Positions 37,085-44,772 of a stretch of 64,000 bases of DNA are shown here, one piece after another (the stretch's first letter is position 1; each line of letters begins with the position of its first letter). This DNA comes from Nocardioides bruguierae. Its GTDB lineage: Bacteria > Actinomycetota > Actinomycetes > Propionibacteriales > Nocardioidaceae. Below the pieces are notes generated by a model. It did not search any database. It was not told the DNA's origin and saw only the letters and a program-made list of their open reading frames with translations. The translations under genes and the position numbers were made by a program. The DNA lies in assembly GCF_023656415.1 (NCBI RefSeq), contig NZ_JAMOIL010000003.1:62001-126000 (forward strand), given 5' to 3'.

Positions 37085-39453
37085 TGTCGGCGGTACCGCG
37101 CGCGCACGACCATCTCCTCGTCGTGCTCGGCGCCGGGGTCGATGTCGAGCACGACCTGGTGGACGGTCCCCGAGAACCGTCCCTGGGGCGTGGGGTAGCC
37201 CGCCACGACCGGGTCGAGGCTGTCGAGGCCGACGTCCAGGCCCTCGTCGAAGGAGAACAGGGCAGGGACGGTCCGCTCGACCCGGCCGCTGCCCAGCACC
37301 GTGGCGTCCTCGCCGCGCCCGAGCCGGAACGTGGCGGTGCCGCCGCGGCCCGCCCCTCCGCCGTCGTAGACGAAGTCGAGGACGAGGGTCTGCTCGCCCG
37401 CCGGGAGGGCGGACGTGCCACGGACGGTGAAGAGCTCCAGGCCCACGAAGTTGTGGACGTAGACCGGGACCCCGGCGTCCAGGTAGATCACCCAGCCGCC
37501 GAACCCGCCGCCCTGGGCGAGGACGACGCCCGAGGCCGGGGCGTCCTCGGGCAGGGTGAGCGAGGCCGTGGCCCGGAAGCTGGTGTTCTTGACGTTGAGC
37601 ACCGTGTTCTCGTTCAGGCGGGTCATCCCGGGCCGCAGCACCATGCGGGTGCGGTCTCCCACCAGGTCCTGGCGGCCGGCGACCCGGGGGTCGAACCGCT
37701 CGCGCTGACGGTCGTCGAGCGGGAGGACGTGGTAGCGGGCCGCCTCGACCAGGAACCGGTCCTGCAGCTCGCGCAGCTTCTCGGGCATCTCGGCCGCGAC
37801 GTCGTGGGCCTGGGTCCAGTCGCCCGGGGCGTACAGCTCCCAGGTGTCACCGTCGAACGCCGGGACCGGGTAGGTGCGGTCCGGCCAGGGCAGCAGGTGC
37901 TGGGTCACCGCGGTCCAGCCGTCGTGGTAGATCCCTCGGTTGCCGGCGATCTCGAAGTACTGGGTGCGGTGCCGCTCGGCCGCGTCCGCGTCGTCCAGCG
38001 CGTACAGGAACGAGGTGCCCTCCAGCGGGGCCTGGTCGATGCCGTTGACCGAGGTGGGCACCGGCAGCCCGGCGAGCTCCAGGATGGTGGGCACCACGTC
38101 GATGACGTGCGTGAACTGGTGGCGCACCTCGCCGGCCGGGACACGGCCGGGCAGCCGGGCGATCATGCCGGTGCGGGTGCCGCCCCAGTGCGAGGCGACG
38201 ATCTTGCTCCACTGGTAGGGGGTGTTCATCGCGTGCGCCCAGCCCGCCGGGACGTGGTTGAAGGCCGTGGGGCCGCCCACCTCGTCCAGGCGTTCCTGGA
38301 TCTGGGCGGTGGTCATGGCCACGTCGTTCTGGTACGCCATCTCGTTGAAGGTGCCGAAGGCGCCGGCCTCCGCGGAGGCGCCGTTGTCGCCGAGGACGTA
38401 GAGCACGAGCGTGTCGTCGAGGACGCCCTGCTCCTCCAACGCCCGCAGGAGCCGGTCGACCTGGTCGTCGGCGTGGGTGGCCATGGCGGCGTAGGCCTCG
38501 AAGAGCCGGTTGCCGACGCGCCTGCTGTCCTCGTCGAGGTCGGCGTAGAGGGGGATGTGGGGGTTGGGTGCGGTGAGCTCGGCGTCCGGCCCGACCACCC
38601 CCAGCTCCTGCTGCCGGGCGAAGGTCCGTGCCCGCTGCTCGTCGTAGCCGTGGTCGAACGCGCCGCGGTAGGAGTCGAGGTAGGACTGCGGAGCGTGGTG
38701 CGGGGCGTGCGTGGCGCCGAAGGCGAGGTAGGCGAACCACGGCTTGTCCGGGGTGAGCGCGCCCAGCGTCGAGGTCCACCCGATCACCTGGTCCACCAGG
38801 TCCTCGCTGAGGTGGTAGCCCTCCTCCGGCGTCCTCGGCGGCTCGATCGGCGTCGTGCCGTCGACCAGCGCCGGGGTGAACTGGTGCGTGTCGCCACCGA
38901 GGAACCCGTAGAACCGGTCGAAGCCCTCGCCGGTCGGCCAGCGGTCGAACGGGCCGGCGGGGCTGGTCTCCCAGGGCGGGGTCTGGTGCATCTTCCCGAA
39001 CGCGCCGGTGCTGTACCCGTTCATGCGCAGCACCTGCGCCAGCGTCGCGCAGTCGTCGGGCCGGACCCCGGTGTAGCCACGGGCCGCGGTCGCCACCTCG
39101 GCGATGACGCCCATGTTCACCGTGTGGTGGTTGCGACCGGTCAGCAGCGCCTGGCGGGTGGGCGAGCAGAGGGCGGTGGTGTGGAAGCGGGTGAACCGGA
39201 CCCCCTGCGCCGCCATCCGCTCGGCCGTCGGCATCTCGCAGGGACCACCGAAGGCGCTGCTGGCGCCGAACCCCATGTCGTCGATGAGCACGACGAGCAC
39301 GTTCGGCGCCCCTGCTGGCGGACGCAGCGGGGCCTCCGGCCGGGGCGGCGTGCTGTGCCGGACGTCCACCGGCAGGTCCGCGGGGGACGCGTCGACCCGG
39401 CGGGCCCGGCGGAGGGGCAGGTGCGTGCGGTCGGCGTCGGACGGCTGGTTCAT
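37081..39453 (-). CDS. Formylglycine-dependent arylsulfatase
   Basis: This 790-residue type I sulfatase hydrolyses sulfate esters. The N-terminal metal site is VLIDDMGFG, and the CxPxR motif CSPTR with the following LLTGRN marks Cys96 for conversion to formylglycine. KPWFAYLAFGATHAPHH and a metal-binding DNGASAEAG are also present. The C-terminal ~200 residues form a beta-rich domain found in the longer actinobacterial arylsulfatases. No signal peptide is evident. ATG 39453 has GGGAG upstream. A formylglycine-generating enzyme is encoded about 4 kb away (43739-44728), and the palindromic operator is 99 bases before this start. Confidence 0.92.
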   Translation of the reverse strand: MNQPSDADRTHLPLRRARRVDASPADLPVDVRHSTPPRPEAPLRPPAGAPNVLVVLIDDMGFGASSAFGGPCEMPTAERMAAQGVRFTRFHTTALCSPTRQALLTGRNHHTVNMGVIAEVATAARGYTGVRPDDCATLAQVLRMNGYSTGAFGKMHQTPPWETSPAGPFDRWPTGEGFDRFYGFLGGDTHQFTPALVDGTTPIEPPRTPEEGYHLSEDLVDQVIGWTSTLGALTPDKPWFAYLAFGATHAPHHAPQSYLDSYRGAFDHGYDEQRARTFARQQELGVVGPDAELTAPNPHIPLYADLDEDSRRVGNRLFEAYAAMATHADDQVDRLLRALEEQGVLDDTLVLYVLGDNGASAEAGAFGTFNEMAYQNDVAMTTAQIQERLDEVGGPTAFNHVPAGWAHAMNTPYQWSKIVASHWGGTRTGMIARLPGRVPAGEVRHQFTHVIDVVPTILELAGLPVPTSVNGIDQAPLEGTSFLYALDDADAAERHRTQYFEIAGNRGIYHDGWTAVTQHLLPWPDRTYPVPAFDGDTWELYAPGDWTQAHDVAAEMPEKLRELQDRFLVEAARYHVLPLDDRQRERFDPRVAGRQDLVGDRTRMVLRPGMTRLNENTVLNVKNTSFRATASLTLPEDAPASGVVLAQGGGFGGWVIYLDAGVPVYVHNFVGLELFTVRGTSALPAGEQTLVLDFVYDGGGAGRGGTATFRLGRGEDATVLGSGRVERTVPALFSFDEGLDVGLDSLDPVVAGYPTPQGRFSGTVHQVVLDIDPGAEHDEEMVVRARYRRQ

Positions 39454-39551
39454 CTCGTCTCCCGAGGTGCGAGGACGCCGGGTGGCGGACCTCGTCCACG
39501 CGCGAGCCCGGCGCTCCCGGTGCATGCTCGTGCGCCCGCGGGAGCAGGGCG

Positions 39552-39568
39552 TCACCCGGTGCGGGTGA
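39552..39568. promoter_or_regulatory. Palindromic operator TCACCCG-GTG-CGGGTGA
   Basis: Perfect 7-bp arms identical to those at 34010-34026, with a different 3-base centre. It is placed 99 bases before the arylsulfatase start, which heads a three-gene operon. Confidence 0.65.
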
Positions 39569-39591
39569 GGCCGTTCGCGCCCGACGCGTGT

Positions 39592-39627
39592 CCAGGTGTC
39601 TGCCCAGGTGTCTGCCCAGGTGTCTGC
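39592..39627. repeat. Three tandem 12-base units abutting a stop codon
   Basis: CCAGGTGTCTGC repeats exactly three times and ends at the base before the stop codon (CTA on this strand, 39628-39630) of the HdeD-like gene. Confidence 0.85.
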
Positions 39628-40218
39628 CTAGGTCTCCAGCAGGCTCACCGAGGCGCGGCGGGCCAGCAGCCCCACGACCACGAACAGGGCACCCCAGGCG
39701 ACGAGCGCCAGGCCGATCAGCATGGTCAGACCGGTGGTCGCGCGCCCCGGGTCGAGGATCAGCAGGAAGCCGGCGGCGGCCACCGCTGCCGCGGTGAGCA
39801 GACCGAGCAGGCTGGGTCGCAGGGCGGTCAGCACGAGCTGGAGCAGCCCGAGGACCAGCAGCCACGCACCCAGCATCCACGCCAGCGCCGCCGCGGTCTC
39901 GAACGGGCGGACGACGGCGATGGCGCCGATCACCACGGCCAGCAGCCCGCCCAGGGCCAGCACGGCCCGCTCGCCGCGTCCGCTGCCCTCGTGCCGTGCG
40001 CCCGCGATCGTCAGCACGCCGTCCACCGCGGTCCACAGGCCCACGAGGACCAGCACCACCGAGATCGAGGCTCGCGGCCAGGCCAGCAGCAGGACGCCCG
40101 CGACGACGCCGACCGCGCCGCGCGCGGCCAGCAGGCCCCACGGCAGGGGGAACGTCCGGGTGCCGACGACCTCGCCGATGATGATGTCGGGGCTGTCCCC
40201 GTGCTGCGGGTGGCTCAT
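39628..40218 (-). CDS. HdeD-like (DUF308) membrane protein
   Basis: This 196-residue protein has six hydrophobic helices arranged as repeated pairs, with LLAWPRASISVVLVLVGLWT and DGVLTIAGARHEG as recognisable DUF308/HdeD landmarks. Relatives in enteric bacteria are linked to acid resistance; function here is not proven. The start ATG 40218 directly follows a TAGCGT -10 box by 7 bases, and an operator-like palindrome is centred about 45 bases upstream of that presumed transcription start, a classic activator position. Confidence 0.85.
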   Translation of the reverse strand: MSHPQHGDSPDIIIGEVVGTRTFPLPWGLLAARGAVGVVAGVLLLAWPRASISVVLVLVGLWTAVDGVLTIAGARHEGSGRGERAVLALGGLLAVVIGAIAVVRPFETAAALAWMLGAWLLVLGLLQLVLTALRPSLLGLLTAAAVAAAGFLLILDPGRATTGLTMLIGLALVAWGALFVVVGLLARRASVSLLET

Positions 40219-40225
40219 GGCGGCG

Positions 40226-40231
40226 ACGCTA
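40226..40231 (-). promoter_or_regulatory. -10 box for the HdeD-like gene (leaderless type)
   Basis: On the minus strand TAGCGT is followed by 7 bases and then ATG 40218. No ribosome binding site lies between. Confidence 0.5.
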
Positions 40232-40254
40232 GGGAGGCCGCCGGGGGAGCGGGA

Positions 40255-40271
40255 TCGCCCGCTACGGGTGA
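40255..40271. promoter_or_regulatory. Operator-like palindrome TCGCCCG-CTA-CGGGTGA
   Basis: It matches the two perfect operators nearby except for one base in the left arm. Its centre is about 45 bases before the expected start of the HdeD-like transcript. Confidence 0.55.
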
Positions 40272-40343
40272 GGCGCCCGTCCGGCCCGACGGAGGTCACC
40301 CCGACGCGCTCGGGATCGCCCACCCGCGACGTGCCGGTGGCCC

Positions 40344-40349
40344 TAGGCT
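40344..40349 (+). promoter_or_regulatory. -10 box for the AI-2E/DUF389 operon
   Basis: TAGGCT lies 43 bases before ATG 40393, which has its own AGGAGG site at 40382-40387, so this would be a promoter with a short leader. Confidence 0.4.
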
Positions 40350-40392
40350 CGCCGCGAGCCGGGGCGGACCCGGCCGGACGCAGGAGGCACCC

Positions 40393-41568
40393 ATGGACGG
40401 CTCACCGGCACCCGCGACCAGTCAGCGGACGGGCTCGGGCGGCCTGCCCCGTGGGGTCCTCATCCTCGTGGGGGCGGCTGCCGCCGTGATCACGATCGCC
40501 GGCGTCCGCAGCATCAGCGGGATCGCCGGCCCGGCCTTCCTCGCCGTCGTCCTGGCCATCGCCGCCAGCCCCGTGCGCACGGGGCTCGCCAAGATCGGCG
40601 TCCCGCGGTGGCTCGGCACGCTGCTCTCGATCCTCGCGGTCTACGTGCTCATCGTGGTGCTGGCCGGGTCGATGCTCCTGGCCGCCGCCGAGTTCGCCCA
40701 GCTGGTGCCCGGCTACCAGGCGCAGTTCGCCGAGCTGGTCGGGCAGGGCGCGGACCTGCTGCGGCGCTTCGGCGTCGACAACCTCCAGGTCAGCGCGATC
40801 GTCTCCTCCTTCGACCTGGGCCGCGTGGTCGACATCGTCACCGTGGTGCTCTCGGGCACCGTCTCCCTGGCCACGAACCTGGTCTTCGTCGTGACGCTGG
40901 TGCTCTTCGTCTGTCTCGACGCAGGCTCGTTCGGCGAGCAGCTCCAGCGGCTGCACGGGGACCGCCCCGAGTTCGTCGAGGCGCTGGACTCCTTCGCCCG
41001 ACTGACCCGCACCTACCTGGTGGTCTCCACGATCTTCGGCCTGGTGGTCGCGGTCATCGACATCGGCGTCCTCTACGCCTTCGGCATCCCCGGCGCGCTG
41101 CTGTGGGGCCTGCTGGCCTTCATCACCAACTACATCCCGAACATCGGCTTCGTGCTCGGCCTGGTGCCGCCGGCGATCCTCGGCCTGCTCGAGGGCGGCC
41201 CCGGCCTGATGCTGGGCGTGATCGTGGCCTACTCGGTGATCAACGTCGTGATCCAGTCGGTCATCCAGCCCAAGCTCGTCGGCGACGCCGTCGGTCTCTC
41301 CGCCAGCATCACCTTCCTCTCCCTCGTCGTGTGGGCGTGGATCCTCGGGCCGGTGGGCGCCGTGCTCGCCGTGCCGCTCACGCTGCTGGTCCGCTGCCTG
41401 TTCGTCGACGTCGACCCCGGGGCGCGCTGGTTCGGCGGTCTCATCGGCGTGCCGGCGTCCGTGCCCTCGGCGGGGGCGGCCGTCGCCGACTCCGCGCGGG
41501 CCCTGGTCGACCCGGACGAGGAGACGGGCCCGGCCGCCGGGGCGGCCCGTCGCGACGAGCAGGCCTGA
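40393..41568 (+). CDS. AI-2E-family transporter-like membrane protein
   Basis: This 391-residue protein has the AI-2E exporter family layout: two N-terminal helix pairs, a soluble middle region (AQLVPGYQAQFAELVGQGADLL) and a helical bundle with the family motif ITNYIPNIGFVLGLVPP and IQPKLVGDAVGLS. Family members have been tied to AI-2 export or Na+/H+ exchange, so the cargo is open. It is followed 3 bases later by a DUF389 gene, and is divergent from the HdeD-like gene. Confidence 0.88.
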   Translation: MDGSPAPATSQRTGSGGLPRGVLILVGAAAAVITIAGVRSISGIAGPAFLAVVLAIAASPVRTGLAKIGVPRWLGTLLSILAVYVLIVVLAGSMLLAAAEFAQLVPGYQAQFAELVGQGADLLRRFGVDNLQVSAIVSSFDLGRVVDIVTVVLSGTVSLATNLVFVVTLVLFVCLDAGSFGEQLQRLHGDRPEFVEALDSFARLTRTYLVVSTIFGLVVAVIDIGVLYAFGIPGALLWGLLAFITNYIPNIGFVLGLVPPAILGLLEGGPGLMLGVIVAYSVINVVIQSVIQPKLVGDAVGLSASITFLSLVVWAWILGPVGAVLAVPLTLLVRCLFVDVDPGARWFGGLIGVPASVPSAGAAVADSARALVDPDEETGPAAGAARRDEQA

Positions 41569-41571
41569 GCC

Positions 41572-42573
41572 GTGCGGGTCCCGGGGATCACGCCGCTCAC
41601 CGACGCCGACGTCCACCGGATCACCGGGTCGTTCTTCCTGGAGGGCCCCGACCGCGGGCGCGTCCTCTCCGCCTTCTGGGTGCTGCTGGTCCTCTCCGCG
41701 GTGATCGCGGCCGCCGGCGTCATCGCGGACTCCGTGGCGACCGTCATCGGTGCCATGATCGTGGCGCCCCTGATGCGGCCGATCCTCGGGACCGCCTGCG
41801 CCGTGGTGCTGGCGCGGCACCGGCAGATCGTGCTCAACGTGCTGCTCGTGGTGGCCGGTGCGGCCAGCGTGGTGCTGGTGGGCTACCTCCTGGGCGCCCT
41901 CGTGCAGCTGCCCGTCACCGCCGACACCAACAGCCAGGTCGCGGGCCGGGTGAGCCCCCGGCTGATCGACCTGGTCGCGGCCCTGGCCACCGGCGTGGTC
42001 GGTGCGTACGCGCTGACGAGGGCCGACGTCGCCGACAGCCTGCCCGGCGTGGCGATCGCGATCTCGCTGGTGCCGCCGCTGGCCGTCGTGGGGCTCACGC
42101 TGGAGTCCGGCGAGCCCGGGCAGGCGGCGGGTGCCCTGCTGCTCTTCGGCACCAACGTCGCCGCGATCATCGCGACCGGCACCCTCGTGCTGCTGGTGGC
42201 CAGGTTCCGGCACGCGGCCCAGGAGGCCGGGGTGCCCGTCCGACGACTGGCCGGGCGCTCGCTGGTCATCGTGATCGCCTCCGTGCTGGTGGTCTCCGTG
42301 CCGCTGGCGGTGGGCAGCCGCACGGTGCTGCGCGAGCAGCTGGTCGTGGCCGACGCCGAGCCCGTCGCGCGTGCGTGGGCCGACGGCCAGGGCTGGGAGC
42401 TCACCGACGTGGAGCTGCGCAACGGCACGCTCGTCGTCGTCGTGATCGGCCCGGAGGCCCGGCCCGACCTCGCGGGGCTCCGCCCCCTGCTGGACGAGGC
42501 GGGGCTGGCCGACGTCGACCTCGACGTCACCTTCCTCGCCGGCGACTCGGTGCTCCAGCCGGCCACGGCCTGA
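41572..42573 (+). CDS. DUF389 membrane protein
   Basis: This 333-residue protein has the DUF389 core: FFLEGPDRGRVLSAFWVLL, then SVATVIGAMIVAPLMRPILG and a later PGVAIAISLVPPLAVVG, about six helices, and a C-terminal soluble part (WELTDVELRNGTLVVVVIGPE). Function unknown; such proteins are often near stress genes. GTG 41572 follows the AI-2E stop by 3 bases. The stop codon is the first base triplet of a 14-base tandem repeat array. Confidence 0.85.
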   Translation: MRVPGITPLTDADVHRITGSFFLEGPDRGRVLSAFWVLLVLSAVIAAAGVIADSVATVIGAMIVAPLMRPILGTACAVVLARHRQIVLNVLLVVAGAASVVLVGYLLGALVQLPVTADTNSQVAGRVSPRLIDLVAALATGVVGAYALTRADVADSLPGVAIAISLVPPLAVVGLTLESGEPGQAAGALLLFGTNVAAIIATGTLVLLVARFRHAAQEAGVPVRRLAGRSLVIVIASVLVVSVPLAVGSRTVLREQLVVADAEPVARAWADGQGWELTDVELRNGTLVVVVIGPEARPDLAGLRPLLDEAGLADVDLDVTFLAGDSVLQPATA

Positions 42574-42696
42574 CCGCCACGTCCTGCCCCCCACGCCCTG
42601 ACCGCCACGCCCTGACCGCCACGCCCTGACCGCCACGCCCTGACCGCCACGCCCTGACCGCCACGCCCTGACCGCCACGCCCTGACCGCCACGTCC
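42571..42696. repeat. 14-base minisatellite starting at the DUF389 stop codon
   Basis: TGACCGCCACGCCC is repeated at 42599, 42613, 42627, 42641, 42655 and 42669, with near copies ending GTCC at 42571 (containing the stop TGA) and 42683. Each unit carries TGA, and 14 is not a multiple of three, so every plus-strand frame is closed. The array ends shortly before the AGGAGG of the next gene. Confidence 0.93.
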
Positions 42697-42718
42697 CACC
42701 CCGCCACCAGGAGGAACC

Positions 42719-43117
42719 GTGCCCCGCAAGCCCCGCCCGACCCTGTGGGTCGGCCCCATCGCCTTCGCCGCCGTGATGATCGCCGTGGCCGGCCTGTTCA
42801 ACGTGCTCACCGGGCTCACCGCGATCGCCACCGACGACGTGTACGTCACGGGCTCGCGGACCCTCCTCGTCCTGGACGTCACCGCGTGGGGCTGGGTGCA
42901 CCTGGTCACCGGGGTCCTCCTCCTGGCGACCGGCGTGATGACGCTGGCGGGGCGGCTCTGGGCGCGGCTGGCCGCGCTGGCGCTGGTGGTGCTGAACCTG
43001 CTCACGCAGCTGGTGCTGCTCCCGGCGACCCCGTACGCCTCGATGGTGACCATCGCGCTCGAGGTGGTCGTCGTGTGGGCGATCCTGGTCCACGGCGAGG
43101 AGCTGGAGAACCTCTGA
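42719..43117 (+). CDS. DUF7144-like four-helix membrane protein
   Basis: This 132-residue protein has four hydrophobic helices and the pattern LFNVLTGLTAIATDDVYV...WGWVHLVTGVLLLATG...WARLAALALVVLNLL...YASMVTIALEVVVVWAILVHG, common in small actinobacterial membrane proteins. Function unknown. GTG 42719 is preceded by AGGAGGAA. It follows the minisatellite array. Confidence 0.85.
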   Translation: MPRKPRPTLWVGPIAFAAVMIAVAGLFNVLTGLTAIATDDVYVTGSRTLLVLDVTAWGWVHLVTGVLLLATGVMTLAGRLWARLAALALVVLNLLTQLVLLPATPYASMVTIALEVVVVWAILVHGEELENL

Positions 43118-43203
43118 GCGAGGCGCCCCGGGACCCGGGAACATCCGGGGCCGCCGGCGCGGTTGTGCCGGAGACCCACGTTCCCGCGACCCCCGGTGTG
43201 CCC

Positions 43204-43674
43204 ATGCCTCTCTCCCGACTCCGCGCCGCGCTCGGCCTCCCGTCCGAGGCCAGGGCCGTCACCGACGGGTGCCGGGACGCCGCGGGCGAGCGGGAGCAGG
43301 ACGAGCCGGCGTGCGTGGCGCTGGTGCGTGCTCACCGGGCGTGCGCCCAGGACGCCCTCGCCGAGGCGTTGGGCGGGCAGTCGCTGTGCCACCTGGCGCG
43401 CTCCGGCCACCCGCTGCCCGCGGCGAAGTTCCACGAGGGCGCGGTGACCGCGCTCGGCCTCGTGCTGCGCGAGCAGCGTCGTCGTCTCGCGGCACCGGCC
43501 GAGGACACGACGCTGCTGGTCGTCGTCGAGCAGGTGCGGGACGCCTGGTGGGCGGAGCAGGCGCCGCTGGCGGCCCGTGGCCCGGCGTGGGACGCCTACG
43601 CCACCGGCGGCGACGAGGCCCTCAAGGACCTCCTCGAGGAGCTGGCGGCCGGCACCGGCGAGCCGTCTCGCTGA
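43204..43674 (+). CDS. Hypothetical 156-residue protein
   Basis: I do not recognise the family. The product is soluble, Ala/Leu/Arg/Glu-rich and helical, with segments CRDAAGEREQDEPACVALVRAH, SLCHLARSGHPLPAAKFHEGAVTALG and DAWWAEQAPLAARGPAWDAYATG. Codon bias is good. ATG 43204 has no clear binding site; GTG 43198 is possible. Upstream, GGGAAC (43137-43142) and GTT (43162-43164) resemble a stress-sigma promoter but with a 19-base gap, and CGGGAAC/GTTCCCG form an inverted repeat (43136-43142, 43180-43186). Confidence 0.6.
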   Translation: MPLSRLRAALGLPSEARAVTDGCRDAAGEREQDEPACVALVRAHRACAQDALAEALGGQSLCHLARSGHPLPAAKFHEGAVTALGLVLREQRRRLAAPAEDTTLLVVVEQVRDAWWAEQAPLAARGPAWDAYATGGDEALKDLLEELAAGTGEPSR

Positions 43675-43738
43675 CTCTGCGGCACCGGCCGGTAGGTTGC
43701 CCGCAGGACGCGTCCGGCGTCCCTCGGAGGTGAGCGGA

Positions 43739-44728
43739 GTGTCCTGCTGCTCCCCGGGTGCGCGCGGTGCCGGTGGGACCCCCGTCCCCGGTGCGTCGTC
43801 GCCGGTGGCACCGGAGGCTCCTCCCGCGCCGCTGTCCTCGGCACCGGCGGGCGCCTGGTGCCCGGTCGAGGAGGGCTCGTTCCGCATGGGCACCGACGAC
43901 CCCGGCTACCCCGCGGACGGCGAGTCGCCGGCCCACGAGGTGGTGCTCGGTGCGTACCGCATCGCGGCGCACACGGTCACCAACCGGCAGTTCGCCGCCT
44001 TCGTCGCCGCCACCGGGCACGTGACCACCGCCGAGGAGGTCGGCACCTCGTTCGTGTTCGCGGGCCTCCTGCCCGACGACTTCCGGCCCACCCGCGGCGT
44101 GGCCGCCGCACCCTGGTGGCGCGAGGTCCCCGGCGCCTCCTGGCAGCAGCCCGAGGGCCGGGGGAGCCACGTGCGCGACCGCGGCCGCCACCCCGTCGTC
44201 CACGTGAGCTGGTTCGACGCCGTGGCCTTCGCCGCGTGGAGCGGTACCCGGCTCCCGACCGAGGCGGAGTGGGAGCGCGCGGCCCGCGGTGGGCGCGACG
44301 GCGACCACTTCCCGTGGGGGCAGGAGCGGGAACCCGCAGGCGAGCACCGGATGAACGTCTTCCAGGGCAGCTTCCCGCAGCAGGACACGGGCGCGGACGG
44401 GTGGGTGGGCACCTGCCCGGTCGGCTCCTACCCGGCCAACGGGCTGGGGCTGCACGAGGTCACGGGCAACGTCTGGGAGTGGTGCGCGGACTGGTTCGCC
44501 GACGACACCTACCGACGTCGGGCCGCCGCAGCCGTGCGCGACCCGCGCGGGCCCTCCAGCGGGCAGGCGCGGGTGCTGCGGGGCGGCTCCTACCTGTGCC
44601 ACGACAGCTACTGCCGCCGGTACCGCGTCGACGCCCGCAGCTCGAGCACCCCGGACTCCAGCGCGGGCAACGTCGGCTTCCGGGTCGTCGCCCTCGAGCC
44701 GGGTTCCTCGGTGGCACCGCTCGTGTGA
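43739..44728 (+). CDS. Formylglycine-generating enzyme (sulfatase-modifying factor)
   Basis: This 329-residue copper enzyme oxidises the Cys of CxPxR in sulfatases to formylglycine. The family fold is shown by GSFRMGTDDPGYPADGE, RLPTEAEWERAARGG, NVFQGSFPQ, GNVWEWCADWF and LRGGSYLCHDSYCRRYRVDAR. Both active-site cysteines are present, Cys287 and Cys292, with the spacing of the Streptomyces enzyme. GTG 43739 lies 8 bases after GGAGG; a TAGGTT box at 43693-43698 may be the promoter. The arylsulfatase at 37081-39453 is the obvious substrate. Confidence 0.94.
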   Translation: MSCCSPGARGAGGTPVPGASSPVAPEAPPAPLSSAPAGAWCPVEEGSFRMGTDDPGYPADGESPAHEVVLGAYRIAAHTVTNRQFAAFVAATGHVTTAEEVGTSFVFAGLLPDDFRPTRGVAAAPWWREVPGASWQQPEGRGSHVRDRGRHPVVHVSWFDAVAFAAWSGTRLPTEAEWERAARGGRDGDHFPWGQEREPAGEHRMNVFQGSFPQQDTGADGWVGTCPVGSYPANGLGLHEVTGNVWEWCADWFADDTYRRRAAAAVRDPRGPSSGQARVLRGGSYLCHDSYCRRYRVDARSSSTPDSSAGNVGFRVVALEPGSSVAPLV

Positions 44729-44750
44729 CCCCGATGAGTCGCGTGAACCG

Positions 44751-44772
44751 GGTGTGACGCAGGTGTGACGCA
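44751..44772. promoter_or_regulatory. Tandem GGTGTGACGCA half-sites before the PucR/GAF gene
   Basis: GGTGTGACGCA occurs at 44751-44761 and again at 44762-44772. The core GGTGTG(A/T)CG is shared with palindromes in front of the next gene, suggesting one regulator binds both places. The second copy overlaps the GTG at 44765. Confidence 0.45.

Noticed and set aside
42571..42696. CRISPR array
   Set aside because: Units are 14 bases, directly abutting, with no spacers and no cas genes nearby.
40402..43893. Long minus-strand frame across the AI-2E, DUF389 and repeat region
   Set aside because: It reads through the minisatellite as Trp/Arg/Gly repeats and opposes genes with clear membrane-family motifs.
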